This document shows positions 51,643-61,200 of a stretch of 64,000 nucleotides of DNA, in pieces. This stretch comes from Atopsyche davidsoni (lineage: Eukaryota > Arthropoda > Insecta > Trichoptera > Hydrobiosidae). A program made the position numbers and the translations under genes. Every line of letters starts with the position of its first letter. The first letter of the stretch is position 1. The notes below the pieces were generated by a model. The model was not told where the DNA came from, searched no databases, and worked only from the letters and a program-made list of their open reading frames with translations. The stretch covers positions 5,679,001 to 5,743,000 of the forward strand of contig JAILWY010000028.1 of assembly GCA_022113835.1 (NCBI GenBank). The letters run 5' to 3'.

Positions 51643-53250
51643 CTTTTATTGTTGAGTAATAAAAATAAAGCCGATCGCATTTTATATCGCCGCGAGCAAT
51701 TGGACCGCTCAGCAGTAATTTATATGAAAGTTTAATTAAACTAATTGTAATTGGGAATACCAGGATAAATGTGTGTTCGCTGAAATGATCATCAACCGCC
51801 TCTAAGAAGAAGAAAGGGAGTAATACAAAATAAATCGACTATCAAAAATTAAATCGAATAAGTCCATCACTACGACAGATTTCTTACACAAAATAACAAA
51901 GTGTTTAATGTTTAACAAGTATTGTAATATTTTATTATTATTTTATATTTATAATTTTTCGCCATTGTCTGCAAATCAATTAATCGGATGTATTCAAAAT
52001 AAAATATATTTATTAAAACTATAATTATAAATAATAATGTTTAAATGCAGCAATTTCCACAACAAGCACTTCGTACTACAATAATATACAATCCACTTGC
52101 TTATATCTCCAGAGACTCTCAAAGCTTTTGACGCAGTTACCTTCTTAAAAAAAATATATATATATATAAATAAATATGTGTGTATTAATGGATAACCCCT
52201 TTAAAGAGAAAAAGATCAAGACGTTATTATACAAAAAAAAAAACGTGGCATAACACCCATGAATCAAATATTGATTCGGGAAAAAAACAAAATAGGGAAT
52301 ATCGAGATATAAAATATTTCACTGTGAATAAGACAATGTGTTCGTAGATTTTGGTACCCGTTGTTATGATTTTCTAGTCTGTGTATTTCGACGTTTCGGT
52401 CCCGGTACTGGGATCACCCTCTATCATTTATTTATTTATATAAAACCCTAGATAATTTAAAATTCTATGATTCTTTCTTTTCTTGTTGAGCTTTGCTTAC
52501 AAAACGGTGTGTGATTATCCTTTGACTCTGCACGCAGGTTGTGGAGTTACAACATGTGGCTTTCTTTATTTTCGTTATTGAGTTGTGTAGTTTAATGTTT
52601 TTTTTAAGCCTTCCAGTTCTCCCTATTCTGTTGCTTGTGCATGGCTGCAATTCTGCGCCCTAAGCGTATCTAAAGCATCGGTGATAGAGTAGTGGACTTG
52701 GAACGATTGTGGAGGGATGTGTCGTGGGAGTACCTCGTAGAGGTGAGGGGCTCCTGCTGTTGTTTCGCAACCTGCTGCAGAAGGAATATCAGATCTAAAT
52801 GCCAGAGTTTTGTAATGGGACTACACTATTCTATAAATCAAACATACAAATATGTTCAGTGAGATATGTAGTTGGAACGGAGCCGCCTCCTTTGCTGAGA
52901 AGACTATGACCCGAAGGGAGAAGCTCGAGAGGCAACACTCCAACCTGAGGAGGAGCCCAAGGAAATGCCGCTGATGAGGATCAAGAGCTGAAGAGCACGA
53001 CGAGACACCGTCTTGCATGCTTTTCGGCGCATCACGGATTCGTCCCTGTCTCCATACAAAGATAGGGACGATATCAGAGATAAATACAAGGAAGGGGAGG
53101 CAGACTGGGGAACCACCATTCACGAATGTACAAATTGACTACACGAGATTTATTTATACAAGTTAAAGACCAGCTGACGACACCAGGAAGTAGTCAAAAT
53201 TAAAAATAAAAAGAAAAGGTGACTAACCTCCTTTGAAATTTAGCAATACT
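51643..53250. other. repeat-rich intergenic, no gene
   Basis: AT-rich until about 52,680. A family P fragment is at 52,365-52,428. From 52,680 to 53,130 GC content rises and both strands have open stretches of about 70-100 codons without recognisable content, which probably represents a decayed mobile element. Confidence 0.4.
52365..52428. repeat. fragment of palindromic repeat family P
   Basis: TTTCGACGTTTCGGTCCCGG followed by TACTGGGATCACC. Only the left half is present. Confidence 0.5.
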
Positions 53251-53370
53251 GTAACGGGTCGGGTCCACAATTAAAAGATTATTTATTTCACACTACTTAT
53301 ATTTAACTTATTCACATAAAGAGTATTCACAATATTGTCGCCTTTTTAAAATGGCTTGGCGATGCATCGA

Positions 53371-53388
53371 GAAGTTTCTAGAACGTTC
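53371..53388. promoter_or_regulatory. perfect heat-shock element, four pentamers
   Basis: GAAGTTTCTAGAACGTTC has GAA and TTC blocks alternating with exact two-base spacing, four nGAAn units, the consensus site for trimeric heat-shock factor. A TTTTTAAAATGG lies 24 bases before it. The surrounding segment (from TGTAACGGGTCGGG at 53,251) has no gene that I can identify and may be the end of an LTR-type element. That would make this a transposon-borne element; the origin is inference. Confidence 0.55.
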
Positions 53389-53578
53389 GGGAGCTCGGTA
53401 GGAAGCGCTAATATAATATTTTGTTTACCACAGTTCCGTGATCTTTGTTTTTCAAATTGACGAGCTATCGCGTAACAATACTTTGTATTTTTTGGATGAG
53501 CAGTGTATGGACGCTGTGTTGTGTTTGTGGCTCCCAGCGCCGCGCGACCCACGGTTTGGTGTTGCGCGTGAAGACTCC

Positions 53579-53649
53579 GGGCTGCGGGGCTGCGGGGCTG
53601 CGGGGCTGCGGGGCTGCGTGGCTGCGGGGCTGCGTGGCTGCGTGGCTGC
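53579..53649 (+). repeat. GC-rich 8-bp minisatellite, about nine units
   Basis: Tandem GGCTGCGG with GGCTGCGT variants. Because 8 is not a multiple of 3, all frames read through it as Gly/Leu/Arg/Cys/Ala mixtures, which explains several long frames on both strands between 53,346 and 53,803. None is likely to be a gene. Confidence 0.9.
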
Positions 53650-54199
53650 AGTCTTGCGGCGACCTTCCCAGTGGCAGCACTCCTCGTCTCCAAGAACTGT
53701 GAGTACACCAGAACTTCAAAGCAATAACAACGCATACAAATTAAATTTAATGCTCGCTATACGGATTATGGCCAATCCCCGAGGCTTACGAGATGTGGCT
53801 TAGGTGGTAGTAAAAAAAAACATTTTTGGAAAGACTTAACTTCTCAGTGCACTTTTACACACTTAGCAAAACATATTTTACACTCGCATATATATATTTT
53901 TTAAATCAATTGTTAAAACACTGTAAAGGCAATTTTAAATTATAACGTCAAAGCTTTTGAGATTGAATTTTGTTTATAAATATTTTTTTTAAACAGTGTA
54001 ACAATTTTTATGACTTGTGACAATTTATGCTGGTTTTTGAGTTATATAATAAAATTATTTTTACGTTGGTATGAATGATCATTTTAATTAATTAATTTTA
54101 AATTAATATGCGTTAAAAATAATTAATTAATTATACAATAATAGTCCAAACCGAACAAAAGATCGCCTCAGCAGGGCGTTGTTACTATAAATCTCAGTT

Positions 54200-54335
54200 C
54201 TCGTGTGTGTGCTTGTTCGGTGTTACAACGTTTCGGTCCCGGTACTGAGGACACCTTCAGGAATTTATCCATCCTGAATCCTCAGGGAAATCCTTGAAGA
54301 TGATCGGAGTCCCGAAACCGAAACATTGTGACTCA
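54200..54335. repeat. palindromic repeat family P, complete
   Basis: Left end TTACAACGTTTCGGTCCCGG with TACTGAGG. Right end complement includes CGGAGTCCCGAAACCGAAAC then ATTGTGAC. Central CTTCAGGAATT and CCTTGAAGATG pair with each other. Confidence 0.6.
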
Positions 54336-55029
54336 ATCTTTGAAGACTTGTAATAATTTTATTTATGTTTTGAAAGCAAATTAAAAACCGTTTTAAAAAT
54401 ACTCATAATACTGATAATGGAAGATTGTGCGTTGGAGATTGAATTGATAAATAAATAAATTATGCTGAAAAGTAAGCTGTTGTGTACATGCGGCAGTGAT
54501 ATCGAATTTACTTAAATATAAACAAATATTGGCTTTTTTGTTTTAAACACTGTGCGTCGAGTTTAAACGAAAATGAATGTATGCAGTTGGATGAGTTATT
54601 AGTAGAGATAAGGTATAACTTAGATGGGTCTCGGTTGGATGATTACAGGTATTCTCAGGTGCGTCATCAGCACTACCTGCGGGAGGCTGTGTTCACCAAC
54701 ACAGAGATCCTATCTTATATTATTATATATTTCAATTCCTCGAAGTCCGCAGACTTGCCTTTGTAGACTTTTTGCAATGCCTGCTTTTTTAACACGAAAA
54801 AATACAGCAAGTAATGTTGTCTGTGTATATAATATAATACAATTTGTTTTATCTAGATTGTGTTATTGTTATAAACCATGCTTTATTCTTATTTGGTTAC
54901 ACTCATTAAATAATAATAATAAACAGACAAGAACGTCATGCAATAGATTATGCAACATGAATCAAAGTGCATTTGAAAAATATACGTGTTTACTTTAATT
55001 TAAATGTGTTTGTGTTGTTTTCTTTTATT

Positions 55030-55130
55030 CTCGGGCGTTATGTTCCGGTACTGAAACCGTTTTCAGGTACTCAGAATGTTGAAATTTAAATCAGTACCGG
55101 GACCGATACGTCGGGAGACTCAAGACATGA
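55030..55130. repeat. palindromic repeat family P, complete
   Basis: GTTCCGGTACTGAAACCG on the left and CAGTACCGGGACCGATACG on the right are inverted; the middle is AT-rich. Confidence 0.55.
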
Positions 55131-56149
55131 TTGAACATCTAGATATTAATCAATTTTGTGCATTTCCTTTTGTTCGTACAAATATTTAACGGCATCGTGG
55201 AGTAGTGGTTAACACGGTTTCTTGTCGATTGTAAAATCAGGTTAAAGCAATTGGTTTTCAGTGTCAAGGGAAGAAAAACCTCTTGAAAACACCCCTTAAG
55301 TGTATACAAGTACAAGACAAAGACCGAAGGCTTATTACTGACTTACAGACTATTGGGATTTCATACTTGTCAGGCTAGAAATACGGTTTTAATGTAAACT
55401 TTCATACTTTTTCAGGGCGTATGATAAGAGTTATACACCTATCCCCCGATTTATGCGGTGCTTTATTTACACGATTTTTAAAATATGGGACTTATCTATT
55501 CTGAACTCCATTTATCATGGTGGGTATGAAATTCAGGGTTGCAAATGGTTATGGAAGTAATCCTGATGAAGAGATGTCTGAAATGGGTAGTCATTTTCTA
55601 TAAAATGACCCGAACGTCAGACAAGCTCTCCTACTAAACAAATAAACGCTTCACTCAATATGAGGAGGTCTCTAAATGTTATTTTAATTATAACAATTGA
55701 TTTCATTATTACCAAGAATCAGTAAGAAAACATTGAAAGTTTACGAAAGTGATAACAGTAATGAAATCATTGGTTAATTTTTTAATGTATATTTCTTGTT
55801 TCTATGTGTAATATCTTCAGTGTAAATCGGGGATAGGTGTATATTTATAATTTACATGGATGCTTTGGCAAATGACCCATATTGGTAATCACCTCAGTGT
55901 GTTAAAGGTGAAAGTGTAGTGCTATTTAAATAAACGTGAATATATTTTATCATTGGTCACTTTCACCGACGAGTTTTTTTTTTTCTTCAAATTGACCAAT
56001 GGCTCATGGAATTAGCATCATCGATATCGACTGCCTGCATTCGGGGAAACCCCCATAACAGCACATTGTTAACCGTCTAGGAGTTGGCAAATGTGTCTGA
56101 ATGTAGTATAATTATATATGGAACTCACTACACTATTTTCCCCTTGGAA

Positions 56150-56600
56150 AACTATGAACACTGGCTCAGCATGAGATGGTCGCCAACCTTCTCTGAGGAG
56201 TAGCACTTGATGTTGGAATCCTGAGCGAGAAATTAAAGTGGTAATTGAGACAGCACTAGAGACATAACATTGAACGTTATATCGTTTCTGTTTTTCTTGT
56301 ATGTTGTTGAGGTCTCGACACTTGAAGCAGCTATAATGCGAAAAAAATAGCTTTATAGGAACATCCTTTAAACACCGTGGATTGACTGCATTGCAAATGA
56401 GAGAGTCTTGCACAGAATGCTCAAATAAACTGAACTCTTGACGCTGGTTGAAAAGCGTAAAATCTCCTATTTTGGCCACATTTTTCGTAACAGTGAGTAT
56501 AGCATCCTCCAGCTGATTGTCCTGGAAAAAATAGGCATTGGAAGGAGGAAACTTACGTGGATGCGTGAAACCGTAAAAACACGCAAAATGAAGTACGCAA
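56150..56600 (+). mobile_element. RTE-type LINE fragments
   Basis: The plus strand at about 56,390-56,590 reads IANERVLHRMLK, a stop, then LLTLVEKRKISYFGHIFRNS and LQLIVLEKIGIGRRKLTWM. This is the C-terminal end of RTE-type reverse transcriptases (KRK-L-x-x-x-GH-x-x-R). A 3' tail motif (GATGGTCGCCAACCTTCTCT) lies 5' of it near 56,175, so two truncated copies or a rearrangement are present. The 181-codon minus-strand frame at 56,069-56,614 is antisense to this. Confidence 0.6.
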
Positions 56601-56849
56601 TTGAGTAATTGCAAATCGGTTGCGTGTGTGTGCGACTGGGAGTCTCTTTTTAACCGGAGACCTGCCGATGGGCGGAGTGAGACGTTGATTGCTTCTTGAT
56701 TCTTGATGGCGAGACGAGTCGCAGTGAAGAAGGCGTCTTGTTTGCAACGTAAACAGGTTCTCGAGCGATAAGCACATTCCTATTACTCGGTACTTCTGCC
56801 AGCCAGTAACGCCGCTTGTTACCCGACAGCGCGATTTCCCATGACACTT

Positions 56850-56852
<3 letters not shown>

Positions 56853-56911
<59 letters not shown>
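56853..56911. repeat. (AT)n microsatellite, 59 bases
   Basis: An uninterrupted AT dinucleotide run. Confidence 0.95.
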
Positions 56912-56912
<1 letters not shown>

Positions 56913-57104
56913 GTATAAAAATTAAAAAAAAATAATCAACGTTTTTTTTTTATCTTTTTTCGGTAAAATGTCAATATTTAAAAGTTCCACCAAAGTCTGG
57001 TTAATCAGGAAAATATCACTACTTTCGACTATATAGTCAATGTGTTTTCATTAGATATAACTCCGGCCCATGTGAGTTCGAATCCCATTACATTTATATT
57101 TCAA

Positions 57105-57665
57105 CCTCACATCATGACTCCATCCCATCTATATTTTAAGCTCAAGTCATTACTTCCACTGTGATTCCATCCCATCTATATTTCAAGCTCACATCATTAC
57201 TTCACTGTGACTCCATATCATCTATATTTCAAGCTCACATCATTACTTCACTGTGATTCCATATCATCTATATTTCAAGCTCACATCATTACTTCACTGT
57301 GACTCCATATCATCTATATTTCAAGCTCACATCATTACTTCACTGTGATTCCATATCATCTATATTTCAAGCTCACATCATTACTTCACTGTGACTCCAT
57401 ATCATCTATATTTCAAGCTCACATCATTACTTCACTGTGACTTCATCCCATCTTTATTTCAAGCTCACATCATTACTTCACTGTGACTCCATATCATCTA
57501 TATTTCAAGCTCACATCATTACTTCACTGTGACTCTATATCATCTATATTTCAAGCTCACATCATTACTTCCACTGTGACTCCATTCCATTTATATTTCA
57601 TGTTAACATCATTACTTCCACTGTATGTAAATCAATTTCATCTAAATTTCAAGCTCGCACCATCA
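57105..57665 (+). repeat. 46-bp tandem satellite, about 12 copies
   Basis: The unit runs TTCACTGTGACTCCATATCA, then TCTATATTTCAAGCTCACATCATTAC. The outer copies are diverged. The five central copies alternate strictly between GACTCC and GATTCC, which means a 92-bp higher-order unit was itself duplicated. Confidence 0.92.
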
Positions 57666-57961
57666 CATAAATAGATAATAAATATATGTCAATTTTAATC
57701 ATTCAAGTGATAAAATGTTTTCTTATTTTTTGAAGATAAAGATGTGTACTAACCTTAACTAACGCTTCGCCGTAAAGCGTGTATAATTAATGTCATGTTA
57801 TAAATTTGAGAAATATATGTGAATTCTTAGAATACAAGAGATAAACCGATAATTGTTTTTTAATATATAAGCGCGCGTTAATTTACTTATTGTAAAATTA
57901 ATTTAAAAATAATATATTTAAGAAAATAAACTCTGAAGCACTTCAAGAGTTTTCACAGGAA

Positions 57962-58017
57962 AACCTAACCTACTAGGCTAACCTAACCTGCTGTTAGGTT
58001 AGGCTAGTAATTAGGTT
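57962..58017. repeat. palindrome of TTAGG-like telomeric motifs
   Basis: AACCTAACCTACTAGGCTAACCTAACC type sequence on the left is followed by GTTAGGTTAGGCTAGTAATT and AGGTT on the right, so CCTAA and TTAGG motifs face each other. TTAGG is the usual insect telomere repeat. The motifs here are spaced TTAGGTTAGG pairs, not a long array. Confidence 0.6.
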
Positions 58018-58079
58018 GATCCGACTAGAGCGATGAGTTTATTCCTATTTTTATTGTATTAAAAAAATGTGTAATACTA

Positions 58080-58130
58080 TGAGTTGATTTGGTTTCTTGG
58101 GTGTTAAGGTGCTCCAAGTTTTCGAGCTTA
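58080..58130. repeat. fragment of palindromic repeat family P
   Basis: GAGTTGATTTGGTTTCTTGGG with GTGTTAAGGTGCTCCAAGTTTTCGAG, the family P left end, about 120 bases upstream of the GILT start codon. Confidence 0.5.
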
Positions 58131-58246
58131 GCCAAATACAAGCATAAATTTGTTATTTTTTTTATTTTTTTTTTATTATTTTTTTTTTAACTATAAATAG
58201 TATATTTTATATAATATGTTTATTTTTTTATAGTAAAAATACCAGC

Positions 58247-61200
58247 ATGAAGCTACTGATCTTCCTGTGCCTTGTGGGGGCAGTGCTCTGCAAGAAGAAG
58301 TCGGAAACCAACGAGAAGGTAAGACCTTTATCACTCACTACTAGCAATAGCAGAAGAGACCCAGATTTATATTTATCCACACATATATTATACATAGGTA
58401 TTTTTCGGAAACTTTCTTTATCAAAAAAAATGTTTAAATTTTATATACACTCAGTGGCGTGCGGTACAAGCAAGCAGAAAATATTTTTTTTTAATTTATA
58501 GGTTTATAAATAGGTTTGTTCATATTTTACCAGTATAGACCGCACGCCACTGCTAAACTGGAATTAATTAAAAAATCTAATAAAAATAATTGATAAATGA
58601 GCAAATTGCGACAACTTTCTAGCAATAGAAATTGTGTTTCCAAAACAAAAAAAAATTAATTAGTTTTGAAGTAACAAATAAAACCCGACGGGTAGATATC
58701 ACTACGCCCTGTTTCTTGGCAAGTCGAAGATCCGAGCTTGCTCCAGCCCGCGTGACGTCACAGGGCCACGAGGTCACTGATTGTTCTATCTCGACGGCTG
58801 CTATTGTTGATATTGCTTGAGGCTACACGCTCTGCGGCAGTGATCCGAGGCGGAGTCCCCCCGAAGAAGCCCCAGCACAACCGCCAACTAACCGACAAAC
58901 TACAGTGTGTAGCATATATAATAGAACGACCTACCTTTTGTCAGCAAAGTAGCAAAAAAGTCATTTGATAACGCTACACAATACACAGATTTGTCGGTCA
59001 GGTTGAAAAGTCATTTGATAATGCCACACTATTGCACAGTTTGTTTATCAGTTGGCGGTTGCATTGGGACGCTAATAGAGACCTTTTGTCGGTGTAGACG
59101 CAAAAAGTCATTCTATACGCTACCATATCTCAATACGACAAAAGATCTCTATAAACGTACCAATACAACCACCAACTGACTGACAAACAACAATGTGTAG
59201 CATACAGAATGACTTTTTTTGCTACACCGACAAAAGGTCCTATAAACGTCCCAATGCAATTATCAACTGACTGACAAACTACAGTGTTTACAGTTTGTCG
59301 TTCGGTTGGCGATTGCAGTGATACGTTCATAGAGAGATTTTGTCGGTGCAGATGCAAAAAGTCATTCTATATGCTATACACTGTAGTTTGTCGGTCAATT
59401 GGCAGGTGTATTGAAACGTTTATAGGACATTTTGTTGGTGCAGCGAAAAAAGTCATTCTGTTTGCTACACACTGTAGATTGAATTGATACATTCATAGAT
59501 ATCTTCTGTCCGTGCAGATGCAAAAAGTCTACTGTATAGAATTACTTTTTTGCGTCTGCACCGACAAAAGGTCTCTATGAGCGTCCCAATGCAACCGCCA
59601 ACCGACAGACAAACTGTATAGTGTGGCATTATCAAATGACTTTTCAACCTGACCGATTGCGTAGTGTTATCAAATGACTTTTTGGGACTTTGCTGACAAA
59701 AGATCTTTACTGGTGTTTCAACGCAAGCGTAGTCTGTAGCACTTTGGTCAAATTTTTTTGCGACTTTTTACCAACAAATTACCTCTTTAGACGTTCATGC
59801 ACAATTCCCGACCGACTGACAAATCGTATTGCGTGTAGCACTATCGTTCAACTTTCCGCCTAAAGGATCACATGGACAAGTCGCAATGTGTACCATGTGA
59901 TTTTTCTTATTTCATGTGTGAATACACAAGTGAAAGAGATGAATTTATAAATAAATCATCGGGAATACCATATCTAATGTATACTAATAATTTTTGCCTA
60001 TTTGGATGATAATAATATAAATAGTATATTTACATTACATGCTATAGTATATGTAGACGGTCACAGTAAATTAGACAACAAAAGTGTGCAATTTGCTTTG
60101 TGTGAGACACTTGAATGGATCTTAAATTAATGTGACCAGACGTCCTGCTTTGAATGGAACAATCTCCTACAAGGGACACTCGCACTATTGCGTTTCATTG
60201 TAATATGTGTTTGCTTAGGTAAAGCGAATTCACTTTAATATGGTCAGTGTATTTTGGAAAAGCCAAGATTGCACATTACTCAAGAAGGCAGTTACTAAGT
60301 AACAGTGAAGAGTTATATTCTTATCGGCAACTTGATTTGATCTATATCTTTCCATTTTATAAACTACCATGTAAAAGCAATTTGACTCTATCAATCGCCA
60401 TACAATACTTGTATATTGATTGCTGTGTTTGACGAACAAGTTGCATATCATGATGTGCGAAGGAAATGGCACTTGAACTGTTAACGAAGGGCCCTCTTGA
60501 CAAATAATACTGAACAAAAACTCAGGTTTACGGGTCATATCGATGGTCACTCGCCTATAACATATTGTTACAATAACTGAAATGGTTGACGTCACATACA
60601 AGAAACCTACTAAATCAAGAAACATAACTGCTGATCAAACCCTTGACTAAAATATACTAATTTATCAATGTATTCAGAAATAAACAAATAAGAATATTGC
60701 AAGTGATGTCTCCGTAACCTTGTGACCTACCCTCGAATTGGTTTTAGGTTAACGACCTAGTAATCATTGTTTTTGTTGATGAGATAAAACTGGTTTTTAT
60801 GTATGTGTAGAATTTCATGATTTACTGTAAATTTATAAAATAAATCAGCTTTGAGGTAAGAACCCGTTATTCTGTTTATACAGTGAAGGAAAAAAGTGAT
60901 TGGCTGGATTCAGAGTGTAAAAACTATCAGATACATTTTTTAATATAATATTATGCGCTATGAATGAGGTTTTTTTTAAATAATTTAATATATTTACAAA
61001 TCGTAGTCCGTTTCACTCAATTATTCATCATTAATAGTTTTGAATAGTCCCAAAAGCCTGGCTTGCTTTTATGAATTTAGTGTGTACGCATTTAATATAT
61101 TAGTCATCGTCAATTGATTAAGTTGCAACGTGGTGACATGAAGATGTCTTGGAATTAATAATAAATAAAAATAGAAAGAGAAATAACTAAAGAGTATTTA

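Larger units (their letters stand above)
53804..56068. other. intergenic, no gene recognised
   Basis: AT-rich, with two family P palindromes (54,200 and 55,030). A frame at 54,581-54,766 (RHQHYLREAVFTNTE) is open but unrecognised and lacks splice support. A phrase near 55,195 (GTGGAGTAGTGG) weakly resembles a tRNA A box. Confidence 0.4.

Noticed and set aside
53346..53803. Four overlapping ORFs of 84-129 codons on both strands
   Set aside because: All pass through the 8-bp GC-rich minisatellite, which is stop-free in every frame.
55190..55260. tRNA-like start GTGGAGTAGTGGTTAACACGG
   Set aside because: The expected B box downstream is poor (CAGGTTAAAGC), so neither a tRNA nor a SINE can be supported.
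56069..56614. 181-codon minus-strand ORF
   Set aside because: It is antisense to an RTE reverse transcriptase fragment readable on the plus strand, and its peptide has no family resemblance.
57070..57092. tRNA B-box-like GAGTTCGAATCCCA
   Set aside because: No A box at the right distance and no cloverleaf can be drawn; it may be an old SINE remnant.
60230..60625. 131-codon minus-strand ORF with a hydrophobic start
   Set aside because: It lies within GILT intron 1 with no recognised domain and no splice or promoter context. Length alone is not enough in this region.
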